Source of the DNA: Emticicia aquatica | GTDB taxonomy: Bacteria; Bacteroidota; Bacteroidia; Cytophagales; Spirosomataceae | Assembly (NCBI RefSeq): GCF_923079645.1 | Contig: NZ_CAKLPY010000002.1 | Span: 1,612,001 to 1,676,000, forward strand | Direction of reading: 5' to 3' | Length of the DNA stretch: 64,000 nt | Shown here: positions 1-8,647 of the stretch, in pieces | Position numbering within the stretch: position 1 is the stretch's first letter | How the letters are laid out: every line of letters starts with the position of its first letter | The notes under the pieces: model-generated | The model's database searches: none | What the model saw: only the letters and a program-made list of their open reading frames with translations | Told to the model about the DNA's origin: nothing | Position numbers and translations under genes: made by a program

Positions 1-1924
1 TTCCAAACGAGTAACCAGATAATAAGAAAAATACAGCTTCTTCAGATTTCATATTCCAATCATTAAAATTAAAGTATGTTGAAAACTCTGAGTCTGTAAA
101 TATTATTTTGGATACCTCCTTATACTGCTTAGCCTTTTCGACAAGACCGTTTCTTAGACGTAGAATATCTGTTTTATCCATACCACTAAAATTGACCTTT
201 TCTAAAACATTCTTACTTTTATCTTTCTGAATATATGCAACAGTGCTTAACATTCTTCCTAAATAAAACATGGCTTTTTGATTTGTATTATAGCTCATTT
301 TAGTGAAAAATGAATCAATCTTTTGTTGATATTCATTCTTTATGCTTTCTGAAACTTCGTCAATAATTATTTCGTTTTCCTCCATGTCTTGTAAAAGATT
401 TAATTGTTTAAGTGTTTGAATTAGAGCAAAATATTTGAATACTGAATCTCGAATGGCAAAATCGAAGTATTTATCATCATACTTTTTAATATTTTTAAAT
501 GCGTCATATCTTTTATATCTATGACACAAAACAAGGTAGCAAAAGTGTTTATATAGTTTATTTGAATCAATTTTTCTGTTTTCAAACATCAACTTAAATA
601 AGGCAAGAACTTCATTTTTTTTCTCTTTATCCTTTCTAAGTGGAATTATTGAATAAATAGATGCTAAATTGAAACTATGCTGTTTCCCATAGTCTGTCAT
701 TACTGAAAGCCAATCAACAGCATCTTTTAAATCAACTTTGAAAAAAGTATTAATTTTTTGGAATGTTTCAATGATTTTATAAAAATGAAACTTGCTTACA
801 TCTTTTATTTCATTGATTGTTTTGAAAAAATTGCCATCAGATTCAAAAGCTAAATAAGTTATCCAAAATGGAGAATCTGTCTCGTATTCAGCCTCTGTTA
901 TTAATTCCTGCAATGGGTCTGAGTTAAATAAGAGTTCTGTTTTTTGATATATACCTCTTGTAATATAGCGAATATCAACATCTTCCTTATTGAGGAACTG
1001 TGGTATTATACAATGGTCTATCCCTGCAATTCTAACTTTTTGATGCTCTAAAAGATATTTTGATGCTCTTCCGAGTAATAATTGATTATTTGCCGAAACT
1101 TGATAATTTGCAGCGAAGCTATTTTTATCAAAAAAAGAAGCATAGTTTTTGGTTTCTTTCACAAACATTTTGTTCATACTATACCTGTCTGCAAAATCAA
1201 CTTCATCAACATTCTCACTTAAAACACCAGTAGCATAACATACTTTTTTATTGACAGTATTTTTTGTTTGCCCTTTTTCAAGAAACTTAGCCTTCATAAA
1301 TTCCTGAAAACCAACTACTTGTGAAATTGGAGTAGAATTAATATACCCATCATATGAAGAGATTACACTTGTATAGAAAAGTACGATTTTAGAAAATGCA
1401 GGAAGGTTTATCATTGAAGCTATTATTTTTTCATCAATAATATTTTCTGTTTTTCCTTTGCTTTCCTTTTCAATGGTAAATTTTGCTTCAAAAATATTTC
1501 TTAACTTAAATATTTGAGGCAATAACCTACCTAATGGAGATATTATAAACTGAGGAAAATCTTTAGATAGGGCTTCTTGGAATTGGCTAACCGCAGGTGT
1601 ATTTCCTTTTGAATCAATAATACCAAAAAAACTTTTTCTAATTTGTTCAAGTTTTCCAGCTTCTACACAAGCATAAATTGCTTTATTATTTCCTCCTTGT
1701 ATTTTAATGTTTTTATAATTCAAACAAGACTTTTCTTCATCGTATTCTTTTAACGAAGGATTGACATAAATATCTTGATTATCTAAATCAAAGACTAATT
1801 CAGCGACATAAAGCTTTATGTTTTTTTCCTTTTCCTGTTGAATATTAGGATAATCAATAATATCGTCCCATTCGCCACGATTGTGACTTAATTGTGAGCC
1901 AAGTTTAATTAGAGTATTGAGCAT
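1..1924 (-). CDS. cas8b: Cas8b/Csh1-like (TM1802 family) type I-B Cascade large subunit, C-terminus cut by window edge
   Basis: An open frame of 641 codons starts at ATG 1922-1924 and runs off the left edge without a stop. It was translated by hand. Several stretches recall the Csh1/TM1802 family: an N-terminal beta-rich part with 'IKIQGGNNKAIYA' near residue 73, 'YLGRMLSTVAYIQ' in the last quarter, and a final 'EEAVFFLLSGYSFG' just before the edge. This family is the large Cascade subunit, which recognises the PAM and holds the crRNA 5' handle. The usual downstream cas7, cas5 and cas3 would lie outside the window. No four-cysteine zinc site is visible in it. The call rests on remembered family motifs, without a profile search. 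An unrelated large protein is the alternative. Confidence 0.63.
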   Translation of the reverse strand, partial: MLNTLIKLGSQLSHNRGEWDDIIDYPNIQQEKEKNIKLYVAELVFDLDNQDIYVNPSLKEYDEEKSCLNYKNIKIQGGNNKAIYACVEAGKLEQIRKSFFGIIDSKGNTPAVSQFQEALSKDFPQFIISPLGRLLPQIFKLRNIFEAKFTIEKESKGKTENIIDEKIIASMINLPAFSKIVLFYTSVISSYDGYINSTPISQVVGFQEFMKAKFLEKGQTKNTVNKKVCYATGVLSENVDEVDFADRYSMNKMFVKETKNYASFFDKNSFAANYQVSANNQLLLGRASKYLLEHQKVRIAGIDHCIIPQFLNKEDVDIRYITRGIYQKTELLFNSDPLQELITEAEYETDSPFWITYLAFESDGNFFKTINEIKDVSKFHFYKIIETFQKINTFFKVDLKDAVDWLSVMTDYGKQHSFNLASIYSIIPLRKDKEKKNEVLALFKLMFENRKIDSNKLYKHFCYLVLCHRYKRYDAFKNIKKYDDKYFDFAIRDSVFKYFALIQTLKQLNLLQDMEENEIIIDEVSESIKNEYQQKIDSFFTKMSYNTNQKAMFYLGRMLSTVAYIQKDKSKNVLEKVNFSGMDKTDILRLRNGLVEKAKQYKEVSKIIFTDSEFSTYFNFNDWNMKSEEAVFFLLSGYSFG

Positions 1925-2021
1925 AAAACATTTTTTTGCAATTAAAGAATTTTAATTCTCAAATAATAGAGTACTTCTACGCAATATCAATACGTAAAAA
2001 TACGGTATGCTCATTTGTCAA

Positions 2022-2180
2022 TCAGCATGAGCGATTACAAATTGTGCATATATTATCGTCTTCATCAAATGAAGAAAACCCACAACATTTAGGGCATTTA
2101 GAAGGAGGTAGGAAGAACCAAATATCAGGACTATGATAATTGGAATTGCTTTTAAGCAGGAGATTCGGTATTTTTGTCAT
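2022..2180 (-). CDS. 52-residue four-cysteine (zinc-ribbon-like) mini-protein upstream of cas8b
   Basis: A short frame from ATG 2178-2180 to TGA 2022-2024 encodes 52 residues. The C-terminal half carries C29-x2-C32 (then C33) and C45-x2-C48, with a last Cys at 52. This spacing is like that of a small zinc ribbon. The stop lies 97 bases before the cas8b start on the same strand, so the two are probably co-transcribed. Bacteroidota I-B operons often have cas6 at this position, and this is not Cas6. The function is unknown. It could be a decayed gene remnant, but the intact paired CxxC motifs argue that it is read. Confidence 0.45.
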   Translation of the reverse strand: MTKIPNLLLKSNSNYHSPDIWFFLPPSKCPKCCGFSSFDEDDNICTICNRSC

Positions 2181-2240
2181 AAGTTTTTTGTTTTACTAAA
2201 CGGAATAATTCATTTTGTTTAAGAAAATTTAAAAATGGGT

Positions 2241-2285
2241 AGGATGTATTTGAACTTTGGCGAGCGAGAATACATCCTTTTTTTG
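2241..2285 (+). terminator. Hairpin with plus-strand T-run in the cas leader
   Basis: Ten-base perfect arms (2241-2250 and 2269-2278) are followed on plus by seven T residues. It has the form of an intrinsic terminator for plus transcription, but no plus gene precedes it. Read on minus it is a hairpin in the presumed leader of the cas transcript, followed by a weaker T-rich stretch. Confidence 0.45.
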
Positions 2286-2474
2286 TCTACAATCCTTGTT
2301 TTAGCTGGACGAGTAGTTTAAATAATGAAAATTTAAACGTCTAATAGTATTCTTCTCTGTTTCAATGCTTCTTATTCTGCACTCATTTTGTTTAATAAGT
2401 ATCATTTCTATCATGATTTTGATATGTGGTTGTGTGATATAATATTATTCATCTCTTAAAATTGTTTTAATGAA

Positions 2475-2506
2475 CAAAGGTAATCTAATTAATAATCAAA
2501 AGTCAA
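2475..2506 (-). promoter_or_regulatory. Putative promoter toward the mini-protein and cas8b
   Basis: On minus, TTG (2504-2506), 21 bases, then TACCTTTG (2475-2482) fits the Bacteroidota TTG/TAnnTTTG consensus. Transcription would begin near 2468 and give a leader of about 290 bases before the mini-protein start. Confidence 0.45.
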
Positions 2507-2555
2507 GCGTTTTTGGAGTTTTATTTGAGGCAAGAAGAAAAACCTACGATTAAAC

Positions 2556-2586
2556 AAAAAAAAGCCCCAACTTTCGTTGAGGCTTC
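2556..2586 (-). terminator. Intrinsic terminator of the tRNA-Val pair
   Basis: On minus, immediately after the second tRNA-Val, a GCCTCAAC/GTTGGGGC stem with a GAAA loop is followed by eight T residues. Confidence 0.75.
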
Positions 2587-2587
2587 G

Positions 2588-2662
2588 TGGGAATTACTGG
2601 GTTCGAACCAGTGACCCCCTGCTTGTAAGGCAGGTGCTCTGAACCAGCTGAGCTAAACTCCC
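2588..2662 (-). tRNA. tRNA-Val (anticodon TAC), second copy in transcription order
   Basis: The minus strand folds as a tRNA. The acceptor arms GGGAGTT/AATTCCC pair over seven bases, the T-arm carries GGTTCGAACC, and the anticodon loop reads TTACAAG with TAC in the centre. The discriminator is A and CCA is not encoded. It is base-identical to the copy at 2713. Confidence 0.95.
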
Positions 2663-2712
2663 AAGACAAAAACTTTAAAAACTAGGAAATTTTAGAAAAA
2701 TCTAAAACTTTG

Positions 2713-2787
2713 TGGGAATTACTGGGTTCGAACCAGTGACCCCCTGCTTGTAAGGCAGGTGCTCTGAACCAGCTGAGCTAAACTCCC
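2713..2787 (-). tRNA. tRNA-Val (anticodon TAC), first copy in transcription order
   Basis: Same cloverleaf and sequence as the copy at 2588, separated from it by 50 bases and on the same strand. The pair most likely forms one transcript from the promoter at 2817-2847 to the terminator at 2556-2586. Confidence 0.95.
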
Positions 2788-2816
2788 TAATCGAACTACT
2801 TTTTTGTTTGGGACTG

Positions 2817-2847
2817 CAAAGATGCACGTCTGTTTTTTTATTTCCAA
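2817..2847 (-). promoter_or_regulatory. Putative promoter of the tRNA-Val pair
   Basis: On minus, TTG (2845-2847), 20 bases, then CATCTTTG (2817-2824), which is one mismatch from TAnnTTTG. The start would be near 2810, about 22 bases before the first tRNA. Confidence 0.5.
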
Positions 2848-3049
2848 ATATTAATTAGAAAAAAAATAAAACCTTTTCAAATTCTTTGTAAAATCATACT
2901 TTAAATTTCATTAGTACAATCAATGTATTTGTATTTGACCATTTTTTGCTAATTTACTGTCAAAAAAGTATTTATTCCTGACAAAATATTAGTTGGAGAC
3001 TACTCGCATTAAACTTAATTTTGTAAATCATTATTTCAACCCTAAAATC

Positions 3050-4237
3050 ATGGCTCTTGAGCAAACGTGGCGTTGGTTCGGCCCAAACGACCCAGTAAGT
3101 TTAGCAGATGTAAAACAAGCGGGTGCAACTGGCATCGTCTCGGCACTTCATCATATTCCAAATGGACAAGTTTGGACAAAATCTGAAATCCAAATTCGTA
3201 AAGCACTCATCGAAAGCCATGGACTAGTTTGGTCGGTGGTAGAAAGTGTACCTGTGCATGAAGATATAAAAAAAGCGTCAGGCAATTATAAACAATATAT
3301 TGAGAACTATAAAGAAAGTCTTGTAAATTTGGCTGCGTGTGGTATTGATACAGTTTGCTACAATTTTATGCCTATTTTGGACTGGACTCGTACAGATTTG
3401 GATTTCCCAATGCCAGATGGTTCGACAGGTTTAAGGTTTGATATGACCGAATTTTGTGCTTTTGAAATGTATATTTTAAAAAGAGTAAACGCCGAAAAAT
3501 CGTATTCGGAAGCTCAACTCGCCCAAGCAAAACTATGGTTTGAAAATGCAACTGAAGCTGATGTAACTCGCTTAACGAGAAATATCATTGCAGGTTTACC
3601 AGGAAGTGAAGAAAGTTTTACGATTGAAGCTTTTCGTGAAACATTAGATACGTATAAATATATTGGTGATAAAGAATTACGCCAAAATTTATATGCTTTC
3701 TTGCGTGAAATTACTCCAACAGCCGAAGATGCGGGTATATTATTAGCTATTCACCCTGACGACCCACCATATCCGATTTTAGGTTTGCCAAGAGTTGTGA
3801 GCAATGAAACCGATGCAAAATTATTGCTCGAAGCTGCCGAAAGCAAGTTTAATGGACTTTGTTTCTGTACAGGAAGCTATGGCGTGCGTGCCGATAATGA
3901 TTTAGTTGGAATGGTTGAACGCTTGGGCGATAGAATCAACTTTATTCATTTACGAGCTACTAAACGTGATGCCGAAGGGAATTTTCATGAAGCCGACCAC
4001 TTGGATGGAGATGTAGATATGTATGGCGTAATGAAAGCTTTGGTTTTAGAACAACAAAGAAGAATAAGTGAGGGCCGAAATGATTATAGATTACCATTTC
4101 GCCCTGACCACGGACATAAAATGCTTGATGATTTGAACGCTACCAAACGAACCAATCCTGGCTATACTGCTATCGGTCGTTTGCGTGGTTTAGCCGAATT
4201 ACGAGGTTTAGAGTTAGGTATTAGAAGGTCATTGTAA
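3050..4237 (+). CDS. uxuA: Mannonate dehydratase
   Basis: This enzyme dehydrates D-mannonate to 2-keto-3-deoxygluconate in the glucuronate branch. The 395-residue protein begins '[12 protein letters not shown]', the usual UxuA N-terminus. A TTG 19 codons upstream keeps the frame open but adds residues the family lacks, so ATG 3050 is chosen. Likely Mn/Fe ligands are visible in 'LCFCTGSYG', 'IHLRAT' and 'RPDHGHKM'. Length matches the E. coli enzyme. It leads a same-strand run with kdgK and eda, which use its product in two further steps. Confidence 0.93.
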   Translation: MALEQTWRWFGPNDPVSLADVKQAGATGIVSALHHIPNGQVWTKSEIQIRKALIESHGLVWSVVESVPVHEDIKKASGNYKQYIENYKESLVNLAACGIDTVCYNFMPILDWTRTDLDFPMPDGSTGLRFDMTEFCAFEMYILKRVNAEKSYSEAQLAQAKLWFENATEADVTRLTRNIIAGLPGSEESFTIEAFRETLDTYKYIGDKELRQNLYAFLREITPTAEDAGILLAIHPDDPPYPILGLPRVVSNETDAKLLLEAAESKFNGLCFCTGSYGVRADNDLVGMVERLGDRINFIHLRATKRDAEGNFHEADHLDGDVDMYGVMKALVLEQQRRISEGRNDYRLPFRPDHGHKMLDDLNATKRTNPGYTAIGRLRGLAELRGLELGIRRSL

Positions 4238-4277
4238 GGTGTGTTTAATCTTACACAAAATATAAAAAACAGCAAAT

Positions 4278-5285
4278 ATGCCAAAAATAGTAACTCTCGG
4301 CGAAGTGCTTCTTCGCCTCACAACGCCAAACTTTCAAAAGTTTGAACAAGCTAATTCATTCAATGCCAATTTTGGTGGCACTGAAATGAACGTTGGTGCT
4401 TCGTTAGTAAAATTTGGCTTTGAAGCTACTCATGTCACTACTTTTCCAAATAATTTGATTGGACAAAAAGCAAAGGCATTTTTGAGATATTTAGATTTCG
4501 ATACCTCGAATGTTGTGCTTGAAGGTGACAGAATGGGCGTATTTTTCTTGGAAACTGGAGCCGTTATGCGGGCTAGTCAGATTGTGTATGACCGTGCCGA
4601 TTCGGCATTTGCCAATCTCAATCCAGATTTATTTGACTGGGAAAAAATATTAGCGGGAGCAGATTGGTTTCATTGGTGTGGCATTACGCCTGCCATCTCT
4701 GAAGGTGCGGCAAAGGCTTGTTTAGATGCAGTAAAAATGGCAAAAAAAATGGGTATAACTGTTTCATCAGATATTTACTACCGCAGTAATTTGTGGAAAT
4801 ATGGCAAAACTCCACAAGAAATTTTACCCGAACTAGCTTCTTATTCTGATATTATTTTGGCAAGTCGTAAAAATATCGAAGAAATTTTTAGCTTGAAAGT
4901 GACTGTTGAAAAAGGAAAATTTGTTGAAGCATGTAAGTTATTAATGGAGCATTATCCGAATGTAAAGAAAGTTATTGATACTGACCGTGTGCAAGTAAGT
5001 GCTTCTCATAATCAATATGCAGCCAAAATGTGGAATGGCGAAGAATTGTTAGAAACTGATTATCAGGACATTACACATATTGTTGATAGAATTGGCACAG
5101 GAGATGCATTTTTAGGCGGATTTATTTATGGACAAGTTGTATTGAAAGATGATTTTCAATCTTTACAGTTTGGAACTGCCGCCGCTGCATTGAAGCATAC
5201 AATTGAAGGTGACCAAAATCTAGTGACGGTAGCAGAAGTTGAAGCAGTAATGAGTGGTGATAAATCGGGAAGATTAAGAAGATAA
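4278..5285 (+). CDS. kdgK: 2-keto-3-deoxygluconate kinase (PfkB family)
   Basis: It phosphorylates the KDG made by UxuA to KDPG. The 335-residue protein shows the PfkB fold signatures: an N-terminal 'FGGTEMNVGASL' sugar-binding stretch and 'DRIGTGDAFLGG' near residue 272, whose Asp is the catalytic base. It starts 40 bases after uxuA and 68 bases before eda. That placement is the main reason to choose KDG over another PfkB sugar. Confidence 0.88.
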   Translation: MPKIVTLGEVLLRLTTPNFQKFEQANSFNANFGGTEMNVGASLVKFGFEATHVTTFPNNLIGQKAKAFLRYLDFDTSNVVLEGDRMGVFFLETGAVMRASQIVYDRADSAFANLNPDLFDWEKILAGADWFHWCGITPAISEGAAKACLDAVKMAKKMGITVSSDIYYRSNLWKYGKTPQEILPELASYSDIILASRKNIEEIFSLKVTVEKGKFVEACKLLMEHYPNVKKVIDTDRVQVSASHNQYAAKMWNGEELLETDYQDITHIVDRIGTGDAFLGGFIYGQVVLKDDFQSLQFGTAAAALKHTIEGDQNLVTVAEVEAVMSGDKSGRLRR

Positions 5286-5353
5286 AATAAATAAAATATA
5301 GCTCCTTTTGAAAAGTTAGGAGAGGTGAAGTTTTAACTACAATTACATCTGAA

Positions 5354-6022
5354 ATGGCAAATTTTGATAAAAATACAACATTAACACAAGTTTCAGCAAC
5401 GGGCTTAGTGCCTCTTTTTACGCATAATGACCTTGACTTATGCTTGGGTGTATTACGAGCAAGTTATGAAGCTGGTGTACGAGTTTTTGAATTTACGAAT
5501 CGTACCGAAAACTCATTTAAAAACTTTGCCGAACTAATCAAAATTGCTGAGGACGAAATGCCTGAAATGATTTTGGGAATCGGAACAATTTATGATGCCG
5601 CAACGGCAGATAAGTTTATTGAAGTTGGCACAAATTTTATCGTCGCTCCAGTAATGAATCCCGAAGTAGGAAAGGTTTGTCAGTCTGCAGGTATTCCGTG
5701 GATGCCAGGTGTAATGACAGTTACTGAAATTTATAACGCACGAGTAGCAGGAGCTGAATTTATCAAGATTTTTCCAGGAGAAGTCCTAGGAGCTAGTTTT
5801 GTAAAAGCTATTAAAGCTCCAATGCCTGATGTTCAAATCATGGTAACGGGTGGCGTTTCTCCAACGTTAGAAAGTTTGAAAATGTGGTTTGATGCAGGAA
5901 CAACCGCTGTTGGAATAGGCTCACAATTAGTGCCAAAAGATGTATTAGCCTCGAAAGATTTTAGCAAAGTAACCGAAATCGTTGGAAATGCTTTAGCGAT
6001 TATTCAAGATTTGAAGAAATAA
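5354..6022 (+). CDS. eda: KDPG/KHG aldolase
   Basis: It splits 2-keto-3-deoxy-6-phosphogluconate to pyruvate and glyceraldehyde 3-phosphate. The 222 residues form a single class I aldolase barrel. 'FEFTNRTENS' carries the catalytic Glu strand and 'EFIKIFPGE' the Schiff-base Lys, and 'VTGGVSP' is the phosphate-binding loop. It is the last gene of the run and is closed by the terminator at 6042-6079. Confidence 0.9.
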   Translation: MANFDKNTTLTQVSATGLVPLFTHNDLDLCLGVLRASYEAGVRVFEFTNRTENSFKNFAELIKIAEDEMPEMILGIGTIYDAATADKFIEVGTNFIVAPVMNPEVGKVCQSAGIPWMPGVMTVTEIYNARVAGAEFIKIFPGEVLGASFVKAIKAPMPDVQIMVTGGVSPTLESLKMWFDAGTTAVGIGSQLVPKDVLASKDFSKVTEIVGNALAIIQDLKK

Positions 6023-6041
6023 GGCTCGATTAAAATATATA

Positions 6042-6079
6042 AAAAAAGCTCCGAAAGAATATTCTTTTGGAGCTTTTTT
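6042..6079. terminator. Bidirectional terminator between eda and uxaB
   Basis: Nineteen-base arms meet at 6060/6061 with a single wobble pair. A-rich and T-rich ends allow termination of both convergent genes. Confidence 0.85.
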
Positions 6080-6093
6080 GTAAATAAGTTATT

Positions 6094-7560
6094 TTACGCA
6101 TAAACATTTAGTGCAGAAGCAACTTCACGGACGCCAATGGCCATCATATTTGATAAATGCGTTGTTACGTTTTCTGCAAAACCTTTCAATTTTCTGAGGT
6201 CTGTTCCCCAAAGTTGTTGATTACCCAAAACAGTATCAACTACTTCGCTAGTTTTTGGATTTTGCCATACTTCATAAAAATATTTTGCCGAATCACATTG
6301 GATTGGATAATAAACGCCTTCTTTTTCTCCAAAATATTTGCCGTTTTCTTCTTTTGTTGCTTTCATAAATAACAAATAAGCAGCAAATCCTCTGGTGAAA
6401 TATTGCGGAACGGTACTAAATTCTTTGTAATAATTTACCAATAAAGGAATATTTCTCATCTGCATTTTCATGGTATATTGCAGCGTGATGCTTATCCATT
6501 GGTGGTCGAGGTACGGATTACGGAATCTGTCTAAAACGTCTCTTCCGTAGCGTTGTGCCACTTTTGCATCTATTTTGTACGGAATTGCAGGAGCAATTTC
6601 CGACATCATTAAATTAGTGATAAATTTCTCAGTCATTTCATCAGCAAGGGCTTCTTTTACAGTTTGGAAACCAGAAAGAAAAGCCATACCGCACATGAGC
6701 GTATGAGTACCGTTGAGCATACGAAGTTTTAACTCGCGGTATTGTTCAATATCTTTTGCAATTTTTACGCCTTCATCAACAGTAGCAAACGTCAAAACAT
6801 CTTTTACTTTCTCTTCACCTTGAATCGCCCATAAACGATACGTTTCGGCAACGGCCAAGAGTTCGTCGTCGTAGCCAAGTTTATGCTGAATTTCATTTAA
6901 AGCATCTCCTTTAGGTTTTCCTGGCACAATTCTATCAACTAAAGAATTACAGAAAGTGTTTTCTTTTTCGAGCCATTCAACAAAATTGGTAGGTAGCTGA
7001 TTGAATGAGCATAATTTCAACACAATTTCTTTCAATTTATCTCCATTACCAACTATCAATTCGGTTGGAATAATTACTACACCCGATTGTCTTGCTTGAA
7101 AACGTTCGTATAACCACGCTGTAAGTTTTGCAGGAAATGAAGCTGGCGGACTTTGGCGAATACTTTCTTCAACGTATTGTAAACCAACTTCGGTGGTATT
7201 TGAAATAACTACTTGAATAGCAGAACTTTGAGCCGTTTCTAAAATTGCATTCCACTGCGATTGAGCCGATAGCACTCTACTAATTGCCGAACAAATAATG
7301 TTTTCTTCTGTTGGAACTCCCTTATCAATGCCACGAACACAAAGTGTATAAAGATTATCTTGTTCAGCAAAAGCATCCGCTCCACCCGAATCTGTCGATT
7401 TAACAACAACTATTCTACCATTAAATACGCCTTGTTTATTGGCTTTATCAATGAAGTAGTCGCATAGTCCACGAAGTAAAACACCTGTGCCAAATTGTAG
7501 GACTTTTTCAGGTAATTGAAGAGTTGAGCTTTCGGTTAGTAAATCTTTAGTGAGTTTCAT
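6094..7560 (-). CDS. uxaB: Tagaturonate reductase (altronate oxidoreductase)
   Basis: An NAD-linked reductase that turns tagaturonate into altronate in galacturonate catabolism. The 488-residue protein belongs to the polyol/mannitol dehydrogenase family. 'VLQFGTGVLLRGLCDYFID' is its nucleotide-binding start, and 'KLRMLNGTHTLMCGMAFLSG' holds the conserved Lys and the NGxH motif. UxuB (fructuronate reductase) is the close alternative, but the sequence reads as UxaB. It converges on eda and has its own promoter at 7591-7621. Confidence 0.85.
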   Translation of the reverse strand: MKLTKDLLTESSTLQLPEKVLQFGTGVLLRGLCDYFIDKANKQGVFNGRIVVVKSTDSGGADAFAEQDNLYTLCVRGIDKGVPTEENIICSAISRVLSAQSQWNAILETAQSSAIQVVISNTTEVGLQYVEESIRQSPPASFPAKLTAWLYERFQARQSGVVIIPTELIVGNGDKLKEIVLKLCSFNQLPTNFVEWLEKENTFCNSLVDRIVPGKPKGDALNEIQHKLGYDDELLAVAETYRLWAIQGEEKVKDVLTFATVDEGVKIAKDIEQYRELKLRMLNGTHTLMCGMAFLSGFQTVKEALADEMTEKFITNLMMSEIAPAIPYKIDAKVAQRYGRDVLDRFRNPYLDHQWISITLQYTMKMQMRNIPLLVNYYKEFSTVPQYFTRGFAAYLLFMKATKEENGKYFGEKEGVYYPIQCDSAKYFYEVWQNPKTSEVVDTVLGNQQLWGTDLRKLKGFAENVTTHLSNMMAIGVREVASALNVYA

Positions 7561-7590
7561 TCAAAAACAATTAATAGAGATTAGTTATAA

Positions 7591-7621
7591 CAAAAGTAGG
7601 TACTTTATTAAGTTTCATCAA
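7591..7621 (-). promoter_or_regulatory. Putative promoter of uxaB
   Basis: On minus, TTG (7619-7621), 20 bases, then TACTTTTG (7591-7598), a full match to the consensus. The leader to the uxaB ATG is about 25 bases. Confidence 0.7.
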
Positions 7622-7788
7622 CTAAAATTCGGTTAAATTATAATACTTTTTTGTGTATTTAGGACTTTAATAGGAATAATCATACAAGAATGGATATAAG
7701 TAACGAAATTATACCTTTATTTTTATAGACATCATCAATAAAAGTCACGTTTCATTGACTTCATTTTTTCCGTTTATCATTTAAGAAT

Positions 7789-7819
7789 TTGGCAGAAAGC
7801 CTTAAAAAAAGTAATTTCG
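7789..7819 (+). promoter_or_regulatory. Putative promoter of terC-plsC-gatC
   Basis: TTG (7789-7791), 20 bases, then TAATTTCG (7812-7819), one mismatch from TAnnTTTG. The terC ATG follows 27 bases later. Confidence 0.5.
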
Positions 7820-7846
7820 CCACATAAACAAATAAACTAAACCTCA

Positions 7847-8602
7847 ATGGAACAAATTTTTACTACGGCAGCTTTGACGAGTGTTCTAACTTTAACACTT
7901 TTAGAAATAGTACTTGGAGTAGATAATATCATTTTTGTTTCGATTATTTCGTCGAAACTTCCACATACGGAGCAGAAAAAAGCTCGTAGTATTGGCTTGA
8001 TGATGGCAATGGCTATTCGGATTGCATTATTATTTGTATTGGGTTGGATTTTGGGCTTACAAACCGACTTATTTAATTTAAAAGATATTGGCTTACCTAT
8101 TGATTTAGGCTTTAGTGGAAAAGATATAATATTATTGATGGGTGGACTTTTCTTGCTTTACAAATCAACTTCTGAAATACATCAAAAACTTGAAGGTCAC
8201 GAAGAAAATATAAGTGGGAAAAAGACTGCTTCTAAGCTATCAAGAGCCATTTTTGATATTGCGATTATAAACATTGTATTCTCAATTGACTCTATCATTA
8301 CTGCAATCGGTATGACTGATAACATTATCGTAATGGCTGTTTCGGTGGTGCTTTCTACGTTTGCCATGTTGGCTTTTGCGGGCAGTGTTGGTGAGTTTGT
8401 GGAACGTCACCCAACCATCAAAATGTTAGCATTGTCGTTTTTGGTAATGATTGGAACATTGCTCGTTGCGGAAGCATTCAAAGTACATGTACCGAAAGGA
8501 TATGTTTATTTCTCAATGGCATTTTCGTTTTTAGTAGAAACGCTCAATATCAAAATGCGTAAAAACGCAAAACCCGTTGACTTACACGACGAGATAAAAT
8601 AA
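7847..8602 (+). CDS. TerC family integral membrane protein
   Basis: The 251-residue protein has about seven hydrophobic segments. Both TerC family motifs are present: 'EIVLGVDNIIFVSIISSKL' near the N-terminus and 'NIVFSIDSIITAIGMT' in the second half. The family is tied to metal-ion export and metalation of secreted proteins in several bacteria, and the membrane acidic residues in those motifs are the likely metal site. The specific substrate here is unknown. It leads a same-strand run with plsC and gatC. Confidence 0.88.
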   Translation: MEQIFTTAALTSVLTLTLLEIVLGVDNIIFVSIISSKLPHTEQKKARSIGLMMAMAIRIALLFVLGWILGLQTDLFNLKDIGLPIDLGFSGKDIILLMGGLFLLYKSTSEIHQKLEGHEENISGKKTASKLSRAIFDIAIINIVFSIDSIITAIGMTDNIIVMAVSVVLSTFAMLAFAGSVGEFVERHPTIKMLALSFLVMIGTLLVAEAFKVHVPKGYVYFSMAFSFLVETLNIKMRKNAKPVDLHDEIK

Positions 8603-8610
8603 ATTCAGGA

Positions 8611-8633
8611 AAGAACGTTTGAAAAACGTTCTT
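8611..8633 (+). other. Hairpin between terC and plsC
   Basis: Perfect ten-base arms (8611-8620 and 8624-8633) around a GAA loop, without a clear T-run. It may protect or attenuate the terC-plsC message rather than stop it. Confidence 0.5.
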
Positions 8634-8647
8634 CATTAAATATTTAT

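Larger units (their letters stand above)
2181..2555. other. Non-coding leader region upstream of the cas genes
   Basis: No plausible gene is seen in 375 bases. The stretch holds a minus-strand promoter candidate (2475-2506) and two inverted repeats. One has arms 2241-2250/2269-2278. The other has arms GTTTAAAT 2316-2323 and ATTTAAAC 2331-2338. There is also one copy of the octamer GTTTCAAT at 2359-2366, which reads ATTGAAAC on minus, the typical type I-B crRNA handle. No second copy lies nearby, so this is not a CRISPR array. Confidence 0.5.

Noticed and set aside
1936..2136. Plus-strand frame of 66 codons
   Set aside because: It lies antisense to the four-cysteine mini-gene and the cas8b leader and has no recognisable motif. 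The minus frame has the better evidence.
2359..2366. Possible CRISPR repeat
   Set aside because: Only one copy of an eight-base handle-like word is present, so there is no array. It is kept only as a weak observation on the leader.
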